From Pseudacidovorax sp. RU35E (GTDB lineage: Bacteria; Pseudomonadota; Gammaproteobacteria; Burkholderiales; Burkholderiaceae_C): DNA of 64,000 nt. The DNA lies in contig NZ_FTMY01000009.1 of NCBI RefSeq assembly GCF_900156165.1, positions 248,001 to 312,000 of the forward strand. Reading direction: 5' to 3'. The notes beneath the pieces are model-generated. The model ran no database searches and was not told where the DNA came from. It saw only the letters and a program-made list of their open reading frames with translations. Of the stretch, positions 1 through 11,457 are shown piece after piece. The stretch's first letter is position 1. Each line of letters opens with the position of its first letter. The translations under genes were made by a program, and so were the position numbers.

Positions 1-584
1 TCGACCATCTGCGAGGACATGCGCACCAGCGCCAGGGTGTGGGCGCTGCGGGTGCGCTCGTCGCCGCTGACGTCCAGCGCACCCAGCACATTGCCGCGCG
101 GATCGAGGATGGGGGCGCACGAGCAGGTGAGGAAGTGATTCGCCTGCAGGTAATGTTGGCTGCCGTTGACCTGCACCGCCTGCTGCAGGGCCAGCGCCGT
201 GCCGATGGCATTGGTGCCACGACAGCGTTCGGACCAGGCCGCGCCCGGCTTGAGCGCCACGCGGTCGGCCCGACCCAGGAAATCGTCATCGCCCAACGCA
301 TGCAGGATCACGCCGTCCGCATCGGTGAGCAGCATCAGGCTCTGGGTGCCGGCGATCTGGGCGTAGAGCGTCTCCATCACCGGTCGGGCATGGTCGAACA
401 GCAGCGCGTTGCGGCCCATGGCCTCGGCCAGGTCGGTGGCGGCCAGCGGCGCCAGGTCTGCACGCTCGTGGCTGCGCAGGCCGAAGTCGGCGCTGCGGGC
501 GTGCGACGCCAGGATGGCGTCGGGCGCCGCCAGGGGCAGTCCAGCGCCGGCCGCGGGCGTGGGGCGATACAGGGCGTTGTGCAT
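1..584 (-). CDS. AcoR-like sigma54-dependent activator, N-terminal part (cut by window edge)
   Basis: The first 194 residues of a protein that continues past the left edge of the window. The visible part is a GAF-like sensory domain with the GTNAIGTAL motif, a CSCAPILDP stretch and an LDVSGDE segment, typical of the input domain of AcoR/acetoin-type sigma54 enhancer-binding proteins. The AAA+ and Fis-type DNA-binding domains would lie outside the window, so the sigma54 assignment rests on the input domain alone. I chose the ATG at 584; residues around AEAMGRNALLFDHARPVME match the usual start of such proteins. The inducer is unknown. Its targets would probably be upstream of position 1 or elsewhere. 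It lies on the same strand as the sirtuin gene, 188 bases away. Confidence 0.8.
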   Translation of the reverse strand, partial: MHNALYRPTPAAGAGLPLAAPDAILASHARSADFGLRSHERADLAPLAATDLAEAMGRNALLFDHARPVMETLYAQIAGTQSLMLLTDADGVILHALGDDDFLGRADRVALKPGAAWSERCRGTNAIGTALALQQAVQVNGSQHYLQANHFLTCSCAPILDPRGNVLGALDVSGDERTRSAHTLALVRMSSQMV

Positions 585-772
585 GGCGTGTTGTCTCCTG
601 CCAGCGCGGCTGCGTGGCCGCACGGCTCGAGCGCCTTTTAGCACCGTTGGCTGTTGCGAACCTTGCGCGAGCGCAGGGCGGCGTATTACCGGTGCCCACC
701 GCGCAGCGCCACCCGTGAGCGCGGATGACGCGCCACCCTGGCCGACGGCGTGCGCCGCTCGATCTGCCGCCC

Positions 773-1615
773 TCAGGCCACCCGGGCGTCCGGCGGCACC
801 AGCAATCCGGCCAGCCGCTCCAGCGTCGGCCCGATCGGCGCCTCCACCTTGAGCGACAGCAGGCTGTCCGCCCGGGTCAGGCCCAGGTTGAGCGCCGCCA
901 CCGGCAGGCGGCGCTCCGCCGCGCGCTGCACGAAGCGGAAACCCGAATACACCATCAGCGAGGAGCCAACGACCAGCATGCCGTCCGCCGCTTCCAGCGC
1001 CGTGTACGCCGCCTCCACGCGGGGCCGAGGCACGCTCTCGCCGAAGAAGACCACGTCGGGCTTGAGCAGACCACCGCAGACGGGACAGTTCGGGACGTTG
1101 AAGCCCGAGAAGTCGCGCAGCTCCAGGTCTGCATCGCCGTCGGGCGCGGCCCGGGCATCCAGCGCGGCCCAGTCGGGGTTGAGGCGCAGCAGCTCGGCCT
1201 GGAAGTCGGCGCGCGGCAGGCGATGCTCGCAGGCCATGCAGCGCACGGTGTCGATGCGGCCATGCAGGTCGATGACGTTGCGGCTGCCCGCCGCCTGGTG
1301 CAGGCCGTCGACGTTCTGGGTCAGCAGCATGGCGATGCGGCCCTGCGACTCCAGCGCGGCCAGGGCATGGTGCGCCGGCCCCGGTTGCGCATGCCCCATG
1401 GTGCGCCAGCCGATCATGCTGCGCGCCCAGTAACGCTTGCGGGTGCTCTCCTCGCCCAGGAAGGCCTGGAAGGTGACCGGCGGCGGCCGCTTCCAGTTGC
1501 CTTGTGCGTCCCGGTAATCCGGAATGCCGGACTCGGTGCTCACGCCTGCGCCGGTCAGCACGAAGAGGCGCGGATGGCGCTCGGCAAAGGCCAGGAGGTC
1601 GGTGTCGGTGGTCAT
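773..1615 (-). CDS. NAD-dependent protein deacetylase, sirtuin (Sir2/CobB family)
   Basis: A 280-residue sirtuin, which would remove acyl groups from protein lysines using NAD in the cytoplasm. Visible motifs in order are GAGVSTESGIPDYRD (residues about 22-36, NAD binding), TQNVDGLH (99-106), the catalytic histidine in LHGR (H118), and a zinc ribbon of two Cys pairs, CMAC (C126/C129) and CPVC (C177/C180). The later GSSLMVYSG segment is also typical. Length and motif order are normal for a class II-like bacterial sirtuin. There is no obvious operon: a repeat-bearing spacer separates it from the dioxygenase gene upstream. Substrate proteins cannot be inferred. Confidence 0.93.
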   Translation of the reverse strand: MTTDTDLLAFAERHPRLFVLTGAGVSTESGIPDYRDAQGNWKRPPPVTFQAFLGEESTRKRYWARSMIGWRTMGHAQPGPAHHALAALESQGRIAMLLTQNVDGLHQAAGSRNVIDLHGRIDTVRCMACEHRLPRADFQAELLRLNPDWAALDARAAPDGDADLELRDFSGFNVPNCPVCGGLLKPDVVFFGESVPRPRVEAAYTALEAADGMLVVGSSLMVYSGFRFVQRAAERRLPVAALNLGLTRADSLLSLKVEAPIGPTLERLAGLLVPPDARVA

Positions 1616-1660
1616 CGGCGCGGGAGCATAGCGGCGGCGCCGATGTCGCGCCGAGCCTTT

Positions 1661-1773
1661 GCTCCCTCTCCCCTCGTGGGAGAGGGTTGGGGAGAGGGGC
1701 GGCGGCGGTCAGGCGCAGCGCTCCTTGCGGGCAGCTCCCTCTCCCCAACCCCTCTCCCACAGGGGGAGAGGGG
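1661..1773. repeat. Two inverted copies of a palindromic intergenic repeat (BIME-like)
   Basis: Copy 1 is 1661-1700 and copy 2 is 1733-1773, in opposite orientation. Each unit holds CCCTCTCCC, a short loop and GGGAGAGGG, followed by TTGGGGAGAGGG. Together they can also pair with each other over most of their length. Units of this type are dispersed in intergenic DNA of many proteobacteria. They lie between two same-strand genes (dioxygenase upstream, sirtuin downstream) and could act as a terminator or attenuator for read-through; that role is inference. Confidence 0.85.
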
Positions 1774-1780
1774 CTTTTGA

Positions 1781-2614
1781 TCACTGCGCGCCGGGCGCGT
1801 CGCCGAAGCGGTAGCTGGAGACCGTCAGGCCCCCCATGAAGCCGTTCTCGTAGTACACGCGGTGCGCCGTCTCCTGCTCGGCGGCGCCGACGGCCACCAT
1901 CAGCGGGATCAGGTGTTCCTCGCGCGGATGGGCGATGCGGGCGGCGGGCGCCGATTCCCAGCCGATCAGGCCCTGGGCGCGGGCGGCCGGGTCGCCCTGC
2001 GCCAGCGTCTGGCCCAGCCAGTCGTCGAAGGCGCGCGACGGGGCCTGCGCCTGGGGGCCGAAGGCGCGCAGGTTGTGGTAGCTCAGCCCGCTGCCGACAA
2101 TGACCACGTCCTCGTCGCGCAGCGGCGCCAGCGCGCGGCCCAGCGCCAGGTGCTCGGCCGGGTCCAGGCCCTGGCGCAGCGAAAGCTGGATCACCGGCAC
2201 GTCCGCATCCGGGTAGATCGCCTTCATCGGCGAGAACATGCCGTGGTCGTAGCCGCGTTCGGCGTCGATGCCCACCGGCAGGCCGGCCGCCTCGACAAGC
2301 GCCTGCACGCGCTGCGCCAGCGCCGGATCGCCGGGGGCGTCGTAGCGCACCTGGTAGGTGTGGGCCGGAAAGCCGCCGTAGTCGTACACCATGGACGGAT
2401 GCGGATTGGCCTGAACCGTGAAACGCGGGCGCTCCCAGTGGGCGGAGATCATCAGGATGGCGCGCGGCTTGCGGCCGATCTGCCGCGGCATGTCGGCGAG
2501 CGCAGCCTCCAGGCGGGCATAGGCGTCCCCCATCTCCGCTTTCATCCAGGGCCAAGGACCGCCCCCGTGGGAGATGAAGTAGGTAGGCAGGCGTGGGCTG
2601 TTGATCGTGCTCAT
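1781..2614 (-). CDS. DODA-type extradiol ring-opening dioxygenase (YgiD family)
   Basis: A 277-residue member of the class III extradiol dioxygenase family (catalytic LigB superfamily, YgiD/4,5-DOPA dioxygenase type), which cleaves catecholic substrates next to the diol with a bound metal. Metal-ligand candidates are H16 in FISHGGGPW, H59 in ISAHWE and the later GYDHGMFSPM and GSGLSYHNLR histidines. The ATG at 2614 is preferred over an upstream in-frame ATG because it follows an AGGAG ribosome-binding site and because the family begins with a short N-terminus before the SHGGGP motif. The gene is divergent from a LysR gene, a common arrangement for this family, so that regulator probably controls it. 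The natural substrate is unknown. Confidence 0.9.
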   Translation of the reverse strand: MSTINSPRLPTYFISHGGGPWPWMKAEMGDAYARLEAALADMPRQIGRKPRAILMISAHWERPRFTVQANPHPSMVYDYGGFPAHTYQVRYDAPGDPALAQRVQALVEAAGLPVGIDAERGYDHGMFSPMKAIYPDADVPVIQLSLRQGLDPAEHLALGRALAPLRDEDVVIVGSGLSYHNLRAFGPQAQAPSRAFDDWLGQTLAQGDPAARAQGLIGWESAPAARIAHPREEHLIPLMVAVGAAEQETAHRVYYENGFMGGLTVSSYRFGDAPGAQ

Positions 2615-2718
2615 GGCGAAAGGCTCCTGAATCGTGTTGGGATCGACTTTAGACCTTTCGCCGGCCGCAATCGATGGCCGCACAATCAAGGTTCAGTTTC
2701 ATTCCACGCAATCAAGAC

Positions 2719-3612
2719 ATGGACCGCCTCACCAGCCTGCGGCTCTTCCGGGAGGTCGTCGAGTCGGGCAGCTTCGCCCGCGCGGCCGAGGCCATGGGCC
2801 TCTCGGCGCCCATGGCCAGCCGGCACATCGCCCAGCTGGAACGCAGCCTCGGCGCGCGGCTGCTGCACCGCTCCAGCCGGCACCTGAGCCTGACCGACGC
2901 CGGCCGCAGCTGGTACGAGCAGAGCAGCCGCGCCCTCGACCTGCTCGACAGCGCCGAGGCCGCGCTGGTGGCCGATACCGACGCCACGCCGCGCGGGCGC
3001 CTGAAGGTGAGCGCGCCGGTGTGGTTCGGCACCCCGCGCATGGCCCGGCTGCTGGCCGACTACCACGCCCAGTGCCCCGAGGTCCTGGTCGACCTGCACC
3101 TGGCCAACCGGCGGGTGGACCTGGTGGCGGATGGCTTCGACCTCGCGCTGCGCGCCACGCAGGAGCCGGCTGCCGCGCTCATCGCGCGGCCACTGTGCAA
3201 GGTCGACTTCCACATCGTGGCCGCGCCCGCCTACCTGGCCGCCCGCGGCACGCCTGCAACACCCGAGGACCTGGCGGGCTTGGGCGCCATCGTGCCGAGC
3301 TATGTCCAGCTCGAGGGCCGGGTTCTGCGCGCCGCCGACGGGCGTCAGGCCATGCTTCGGCTCACGCCCGTGATGCGCTCGGACGACACCCACCTCACCC
3401 GCCATGCGGTGCATGCCGGCCTGGGGATCGCCTACCTGCCGGCGTGGCTGGTCGACGACGACCTCGCCGAGGGGCGGCTGGTGGAACTGCTGCCCGAATG
3501 GCGCACACCGGCCACGACGCTGTTCGCCGTGTATGCGAGTCGGCAGCACATGGCGCCGGCGCTGCGCAGCTTCATCGACTTCCTGGCCGCCGAGCTCGGG
3601 CCGGCTGCCTGA
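2719..3612 (+). CDS. LysR-family transcriptional regulator
   Basis: A 297-residue LysR-type regulator. The N-terminal winged helix-turn-helix starts DRLTSLRLFREVVESGSF and contains the helix AMGLSAPMASRHIAQLE; the rest is the periplasmic-binding-like effector domain. The ATG at 2719 gives the usual LysR N-terminus; an in-frame ATG at 2674 would add 15 residues that do not resemble the family. It is divergent from the extradiol dioxygenase gene with a 104-base shared promoter region, which points to control of that gene. Effector unknown. Confidence 0.92.
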   Translation: MDRLTSLRLFREVVESGSFARAAEAMGLSAPMASRHIAQLERSLGARLLHRSSRHLSLTDAGRSWYEQSSRALDLLDSAEAALVADTDATPRGRLKVSAPVWFGTPRMARLLADYHAQCPEVLVDLHLANRRVDLVADGFDLALRATQEPAAALIARPLCKVDFHIVAAPAYLAARGTPATPEDLAGLGAIVPSYVQLEGRVLRAADGRQAMLRLTPVMRSDDTHLTRHAVHAGLGIAYLPAWLVDDDLAEGRLVELLPEWRTPATTLFAVYASRQHMAPALRSFIDFLAAELGPAA

Positions 3613-4024
3613 ATCGTGCCGGGCGGTCCGCCTTCAGCGCCGCCGCCACGGCCGACACGCCGAGCGCCGGCAACGCCGACGCTGAAGCGCACCCGTCCTA
3701 CAGGCCCACGCTGGCGCGAGGCGCAACTTGCAGTCGTGCCAGGTCGAGCACCCCGCGGGAAAAACGGGATCGGCGACACAGGCGCAGTCTTCCGTGCATT
3801 GCGAAGGGGATGCCCGCCGCGAAGCCAGCAGGCCTGCCGATCCTGACGCCATTCCCCGCGGACGATCACCGGCACACGAGGGGCGCCCTGCTGGGGCGCC
3901 CCTTCTTTTTGGCCGCTGCCGATCAGCACCATCGGCACCGCCGCTCTCTTCCGCAAAGCCCTGCTCGTCGTGCCGTTGCCGCACCGCCGGTACAGTGCCG
4001 GGCCTCGTCCAGGAGACACCCCGC
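3613..4024. other. 412-base gap without a convincing gene
   Basis: Open frames on both strands are short, Arg/Pro-rich and unlike known proteins, and none has a good ribosome-binding site. The only clear element is the terminator at 3880-3910. The last 15 bases hold the ribosome-binding site of the ABC transporter gene (AGGAGA at 4011-4016). Confidence 0.6.
3880..3910 (+). terminator. Rho-independent terminator
   Basis: A stem of GGGGCGCCC and GGGCGCCCC around a TGCT loop is followed by TTCTTTTT. It lies 268 bases after the LysR stop codon and 115 bases before the ABC transporter gene, so it separates the two transcription units. Confidence 0.85.
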
Positions 4025-7346
<3,322 letters not shown>

Positions 7347-7381
7347 TCGGCGGATGGGGCTTCTGTGGGCCTCAGCAAGAC

Positions 7382-7410
7382 AAAAGCGGCCTCGTGGGGC
7401 CGCTTTTTTT
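7382..7410 (+). terminator. Rho-independent terminator after argG
   Basis: A perfect ten-base stem, AAAAGCGGCC (7382-7391) with GGCCGCTTTT (7398-7407), is followed by a T run to 7410. It also faces the 3' end of the convergent response-regulator gene, where the flanking A run could let it work in both directions. Confidence 0.93.
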
Positions 7411-7439
7411 CATGGGTGCGCCACAGGCGTCGGTGCCGC

Positions 7440-8135
7440 TCAGGCGGCGTCGGCTTCCAGCCGGTAGCCGATTCCGCGCAGGGTGCGCACGCCGACACCG
7501 CTGTCCACCAGCCGCTTGCGAAGGCGCGAGACGAAGGCCTCCAGCGCGTTGTCGCTGAGCGGGCCGTCCGTTTCCTCGGCGAGCTTGCGGGCCAGTTCGC
7601 GCTTGGCCAGCACTTGGCCGGGCGGGCTCATCAGGGCCCAGAGCAGGCCGAACTCACGCGCAGGCAGATCGAGCGGCTCGCCGTCGATGCGAAAGCGCCG
7701 GGCGCGGCGGTCCAGCTGCAGGCGGCCGACGGCCACCACGTCCTTCGCCCCTTCGGCACGGCGCACCAGGGCGCGCAGACGCGCTTCGAGTTCGCCCGGA
7801 TCGAAGGGCTTGCCCAGGTAGTCGTCGGCGCCGGAGTCCAGGCCGATCACGCGCTCGTCGGTGCGGTTGCGCGCCGTGAGCACCATGACGGGCGTGCGGT
7901 CCCCGCGGGCCCGGGCGCGGCGCAAGGCCAGCAGACCACTGCCCAGGCCGCTGTCGGGGCGGGTGTTCTCGGGCAGGTTGAGGTCGAGCAGCACGGCGTC
8001 GAAGCGGCCGCCGGACCATTGCGCGTCGGCCTCTTCCACCGTGGCGGCCAGCGCCACCGCATGGCCCGCGTCGCCCAGGCTGCGGCACATCACGCCACTG
8101 AGCACGGCATCGTCTTCGACCAGCAGGATTTGCAT
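7440..8135 (-). CDS. OmpR-family response regulator without an adjacent kinase
   Basis: A 231-residue two-component regulator. The receiver has the acidic pair D8/D9, the phospho-acceptor D51 in LLDLNLP, T87 in VLTAR and K109 in GKPFD. The C-terminal half is an OmpR-type winged helix (DNALEAFVSRLRKRL to LRGIGYRLE). The loop after beta-3 (ENTRPDSGLGSGLL) is about six residues longer than in ordinary OmpR receivers, which moves the conserved lysine downstream. No histidine kinase gene is adjacent: argG is convergent on one side and DUF2868 divergent on the other. Its partner must be encoded elsewhere, or it may work unphosphorylated. Confidence 0.93.
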   Translation of the reverse strand: MQILLVEDDAVLSGVMCRSLGDAGHAVALAATVEEADAQWSGGRFDAVLLDLNLPENTRPDSGLGSGLLALRRARARGDRTPVMVLTARNRTDERVIGLDSGADDYLGKPFDPGELEARLRALVRRAEGAKDVVAVGRLQLDRRARRFRIDGEPLDLPAREFGLLWALMSPPGQVLAKRELARKLAEETDGPLSDNALEAFVSRLRKRLVDSGVGVRTLRGIGYRLEADAA

Positions 8136-8272
8136 GGCGAGGGAGGCTATCAGTGGACCGGGACCCAGGCAAATGAGCGGTCAGCCGACCGTCAGACGCT
8201 GGCCGCCGGGGACAATGCGGCCGATGTTCCGCCTCTGCTGCGCTGCCGGCCCCTGACCCGGCGCTCCCACTC

Positions 8273-9697
8273 TTGAGCACGCAACCTTCATCTCTTTCCT
8301 TCGACGACGCACTGGTGACCGAAGCGATCCGGCGCATCGAATCCGACGGTCCGCTCGAAGACCAGTCCGTGCTGCGGCAACTGGCGCAGACACCGGAGCC
8401 GGCCCCGTGGCCTTCGGTGAGACGTGCCCGTCTGCTGGCCGAGCGCCTGGGCCTGCCGGCGCGCGTGGCGCGCGCCCGCGACCTGGCCCCGCTGGTGCTG
8501 ATCGGCCTGGCCGCGCTGATGGTGCTGGCTGGACTGGGGCTGGCGGGGGCGGTGGTGGATGCGCAGGAGCGCCGGATCAACGTCATCGCATCGCTGGCCG
8601 GGCTGCTCGGCCTGCATGGCCTGTCGCTGCTGGTATGGGTGGGGGCGCTGCTGTTGCCAGGGCACGGCCGGGCCGGTGCACTGGCCGGCCGGCTGTGGCT
8701 GACGCTCACGGCGCGCACGGCCCTCGGGCGCGGACGCGAGGGCGCGGCGCTGCTGCAGGCCGGCGCGCAGTTGCTGGAGCGCGCGCGTCTGCTGCCCTGG
8801 CTGCTGGGGCTGGCCAGCCATCTGCTCTGGACACTGAGCTTCTGCGTTGCCGTCGCGGCCCTGCTGGCCGCCTTGGCGCTGAGGCGCTACACGCTGGGGT
8901 GGGAAACCACGCTGCTCGACCCCGCCCAGTTTGCACGGGCCATCGACGCGCTCGCCTGGTTGCCCGGCCGGCTCGGCTTCCCGGTTCCCGATGCGGCATT
9001 GGTCCGTGCCGCGGGCGATCCGGCCTCGACGCCTGGTCCCGCCGGCCAGGCGGTGCTGGCGTGGTGGCTGGTGGGCTGCGTGCTGGTCTATGGTCTGCTC
9101 CCGCGGCTGCTGTGCGCAACGGCGTGCGTCGCCGTCTGGGCCCTCCGCCGGCACCGGCTGCAGCCCGATTTCGCCCTGCCGTATTACCGGCAGTTGCAGG
9201 CACGGCTGGACGCGCTGGCGCCCGCTCGGGTGGTCGACGCCGAGCATGCGCAGGGCCAAGCTGGCAGCCTGCCGCAGCCCGCCAGCGATGCGCATGGCGC
9301 GCCGGTGCTGCTGGCCTTCGAGTTGCCGCCCGAGCGGCCCTGGCCACCGGTCGATGTACCGGCCGGCATCCGCACCTGGGCCTGCGATGGCAGCGCTGCA
9401 GGCCGTGATGCGGCCGTGCGGCAGGTGGCGGCGTGGCGACCGGGGCGGCTGGTGGTGGCCTGCCAGGCCGCCGCCAGCCCCGACCGGGGCACCGAGCGCC
9501 TGCTGCGCGAGTTGCTGCCGCTTGCGGGCGCCCTGCACCTGGGGCTGGTCGACGCCGACCAGGCCAGCGATGCCGAACGTGCCCGCTGGCCCCGATGGCT
9601 GCAGGACGCCGGGCTGGCAGCGACCGTGTCCTTCCATGGGCAGTGGCAGGCAGGCTTTGCGACGCCGTCGGCCGAGGTGCAGGAGACGACCCCGTGA
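8273..9697 (+). CDS. DUF2868 membrane protein
   Basis: A 474-residue protein of the DUF2868 family, function unknown. It has a soluble N-terminus, several hydrophobic segments (two around residues 75-120 such as LVLIGLAALMVLAGLGLAG, more between about 180 and 290) and a soluble C-terminal half with no recognised catalytic motif. A TTG at 8273 is the likely start (STQPSSLSFDDALVTEAIRR). The stop overlaps the start of the DUF3482 GTPase gene by four bases, so the two are translationally coupled. These two families are commonly found side by side, which suggests a membrane partner for the GTPase. Confidence 0.85.
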   Translation: MSTQPSSLSFDDALVTEAIRRIESDGPLEDQSVLRQLAQTPEPAPWPSVRRARLLAERLGLPARVARARDLAPLVLIGLAALMVLAGLGLAGAVVDAQERRINVIASLAGLLGLHGLSLLVWVGALLLPGHGRAGALAGRLWLTLTARTALGRGREGAALLQAGAQLLERARLLPWLLGLASHLLWTLSFCVAVAALLAALALRRYTLGWETTLLDPAQFARAIDALAWLPGRLGFPVPDAALVRAAGDPASTPGPAGQAVLAWWLVGCVLVYGLLPRLLCATACVAVWALRRHRLQPDFALPYYRQLQARLDALAPARVVDAEHAQGQAGSLPQPASDAHGAPVLLAFELPPERPWPPVDVPAGIRTWACDGSAAGRDAAVRQVAAWRPGRLVVACQAAASPDRGTERLLRELLPLAGALHLGLVDADQASDAERARWPRWLQDAGLAATVSFHGQWQAGFATPSAEVQETTP

Positions 9698-11166
9698 CCG
9701 CAGTCACTCCCGGGCGCAGGACCGAGCCGACTGCACCAGCGGCTGGCAGCGATGCGGCGCCACTGCGCATCGCGGTGGTGGGCCACACCAACGCCGGCAA
9801 GACCTCGCTGCTGCGCACGCTCACGCGCCGCGTGGACTTCGGCGAAGTCTCCGACCGGCCAGGCACCACCCGCCACGTGGAACAGATCGACCTGCGCATC
9901 GACGGCGAACCGGCCGTGCGCTTCTACGACACGCCGGGGCTTGAGGATGCCGTCACGTTGTGGGCGCATGTTGCCCGTCTGCCGGGCGACAGCCGGCCGG
10001 CGCGCGTGCGTGCCTTCCTGCAGGGGCCGGAGGCCCAGGCCGCCTTCGAGCAGGAGGCCAAGGTGCTGCGCCTGCTGCTCGACGCCGACGCGGCTTTCCT
10101 GGTGATCGACACACGCGAGCCGGTGCTGCCCAAATACCGCGACGAGGTGGAGTTGCTGGGCGCCTGCGCGCGACCGGTGCTGCCCGTGCTCAACTTCATT
10201 GCCCACGGCGCCAGCCGCGAGCCGCAATGGCGCGCCATGCTGTCCGATGCCGGCCTGCACGCGGTGGTCCGCTTTGACGCGGCCGCCCCCTTTACCGGCG
10301 CCGAGCGGGACCTCTATCAGGACCTGGGCACCCTGCTGCCCGAACGCCGCGAGACGCTGCGCGGCGTCGCGGCCCATCTCCAGGCCGAGGCCACCGCCCG
10401 CAGGGCCGCGGCCTGCCAGGCGGTGGCAGGCGCGCTGGTGGCGGCCGCCGCACTGCGCCGCACCGTGGCCACGGCACAGCTGATCGGTCCGCAGCGCCGC
10501 GCGGGCGAAGTCCGGGCGCTTCGCACCACCTTGGAGGACGACGTCCGCGCCGGCACCGCGGCGCTGCTGCGGCTGTACGGATTCCGTCCGGACGATGCCG
10601 CGGAGCCGCCACTGCCCGCGCTGGAGGGCCTTGCAGAACTGGACCTGTTCAACCCCGAAATGTTGCGTCAGGCCGGGCTGCGCCTGGGCCAGGGCGCGGC
10701 CGTCGGTGCCGCGCTGGGCGCGGCGGCCGACCTCGCCGTGGGCGGGCTGTCGCTGGGGGCGGGCGCGCTGATAGGCGGCACCGTGGGCGGTGCCCTTGCG
10801 CAAGGCCTGGGTCCCCTGGGACGGCGCCTGGCGGGCCGGCTGCGCGGTCAGCAGGATCTGACCGTGGAGGAAGCGGTGCTCTATCTCCTGGCCGAGCGGC
10901 AGATCGCATTGGTTGCTGCGCTGGAAGGGCGTGGGCATGGCGCCGTCGGCAAGGTGGCCGCTGAGCCGACGCAGACCGCGCGCACCAGCGACGAGGCAGA
11001 CGCGCTGCGCGCTGCGGTGCGGGCTACCCACGCAGCGCGGGCACATCCGGAATGGCGGCCCTCTGGGGCACGCCGAGGTGCATGGCCCGCGGCACGCGAC
11101 GCCGTGGTGGATCGTGTGGCGGCACATCTGGAGCGCGCACTCGGTGCGGGCTTCGCCGGCCGCTGA
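9694..11166 (+). CDS. DUF3482 GTPase-like protein
   Basis: A 490-residue protein with an Era/TrmE-like G domain: P-loop GHTNAGKTS at residues 30-38, the DRPGTTRH switch I segment and DTPG (about residue 81). I see no NKxD motif; the corresponding strand reads VLPVLNFIAHG. The C-terminal DUF3482 region includes a Gly/Ala-rich hydrophobic stretch (about residues 330-375, GAAVGAALGAAADLAVGG) that may enter the membrane. The GTG at 9694 has AGGAGA eight bases upstream and overlaps the DUF2868 stop, so the pair forms one operon. Cellular role unknown. Confidence 0.88.
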   Translation: MTAVTPGRRTEPTAPAAGSDAAPLRIAVVGHTNAGKTSLLRTLTRRVDFGEVSDRPGTTRHVEQIDLRIDGEPAVRFYDTPGLEDAVTLWAHVARLPGDSRPARVRAFLQGPEAQAAFEQEAKVLRLLLDADAAFLVIDTREPVLPKYRDEVELLGACARPVLPVLNFIAHGASREPQWRAMLSDAGLHAVVRFDAAAPFTGAERDLYQDLGTLLPERRETLRGVAAHLQAEATARRAAACQAVAGALVAAAALRRTVATAQLIGPQRRAGEVRALRTTLEDDVRAGTAALLRLYGFRPDDAAEPPLPALEGLAELDLFNPEMLRQAGLRLGQGAAVGAALGAAADLAVGGLSLGAGALIGGTVGGALAQGLGPLGRRLAGRLRGQQDLTVEEAVLYLLAERQIALVAALEGRGHGAVGKVAAEPTQTARTSDEADALRAAVRATHAARAHPEWRPSGARRGAWPAARDAVVDRVAAHLERALGAGFAGR

Positions 11167-11306
11167 GCCGCCCTGGGACCCGGGCGCCGCTCCGAATTCC
11201 CTCACAACGAGGACGGGCTTCCTACAGCCAGGCCCTGGCCCGTCCGACGGCGCGCGGCTGCCATGCCGGCCGACACTGCAGCCATCGCAATTCGAGGAGC
11301 CCCTCC

Positions 11307-11381
11307 GTGAACACCATCATCTACATCGTCGGTCTGGTCGTCGTCATCGCCGCAGTCCTCTCCTTCTTCGGCCTGCGCTGA
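11307..11381 (+). CDS. 24-residue single-pass membrane peptide
   Basis: Starting at GTG 11307, seven bases after GAGGAG (11294-11299), the frame encodes 24 residues beginning MNTIIYIVGLVVVIAAVLSF and ending FGLR. It is one hydrophobic helix with a short basic end. The good ribosome-binding site and the clean helix make a real gene likely despite its size. It lies 140 bases after the DUF3482 gene and might share its transcript. I believe near-identical peptides occur in related genomes, but could not check this. Function unknown. Confidence 0.65.
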   Translation: MNTIIYIVGLVVVIAAVLSFFGLR

Positions 11382-11457
11382 CCCATTCAATGCGGGCGTC
11401 GCCTGCGACGCCTTCATTGAACGACCCGGTGCGCCGACACTGCGGCATGATCGGCGG

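Noticed and set aside
3432-4019. A possible gene on the minus strand between the LysR and ABC exporter genes
   Set aside because: It overlaps the LysR coding region and contains the terminator; the translation is Arg/Pro-rich without homology that I can recognise.
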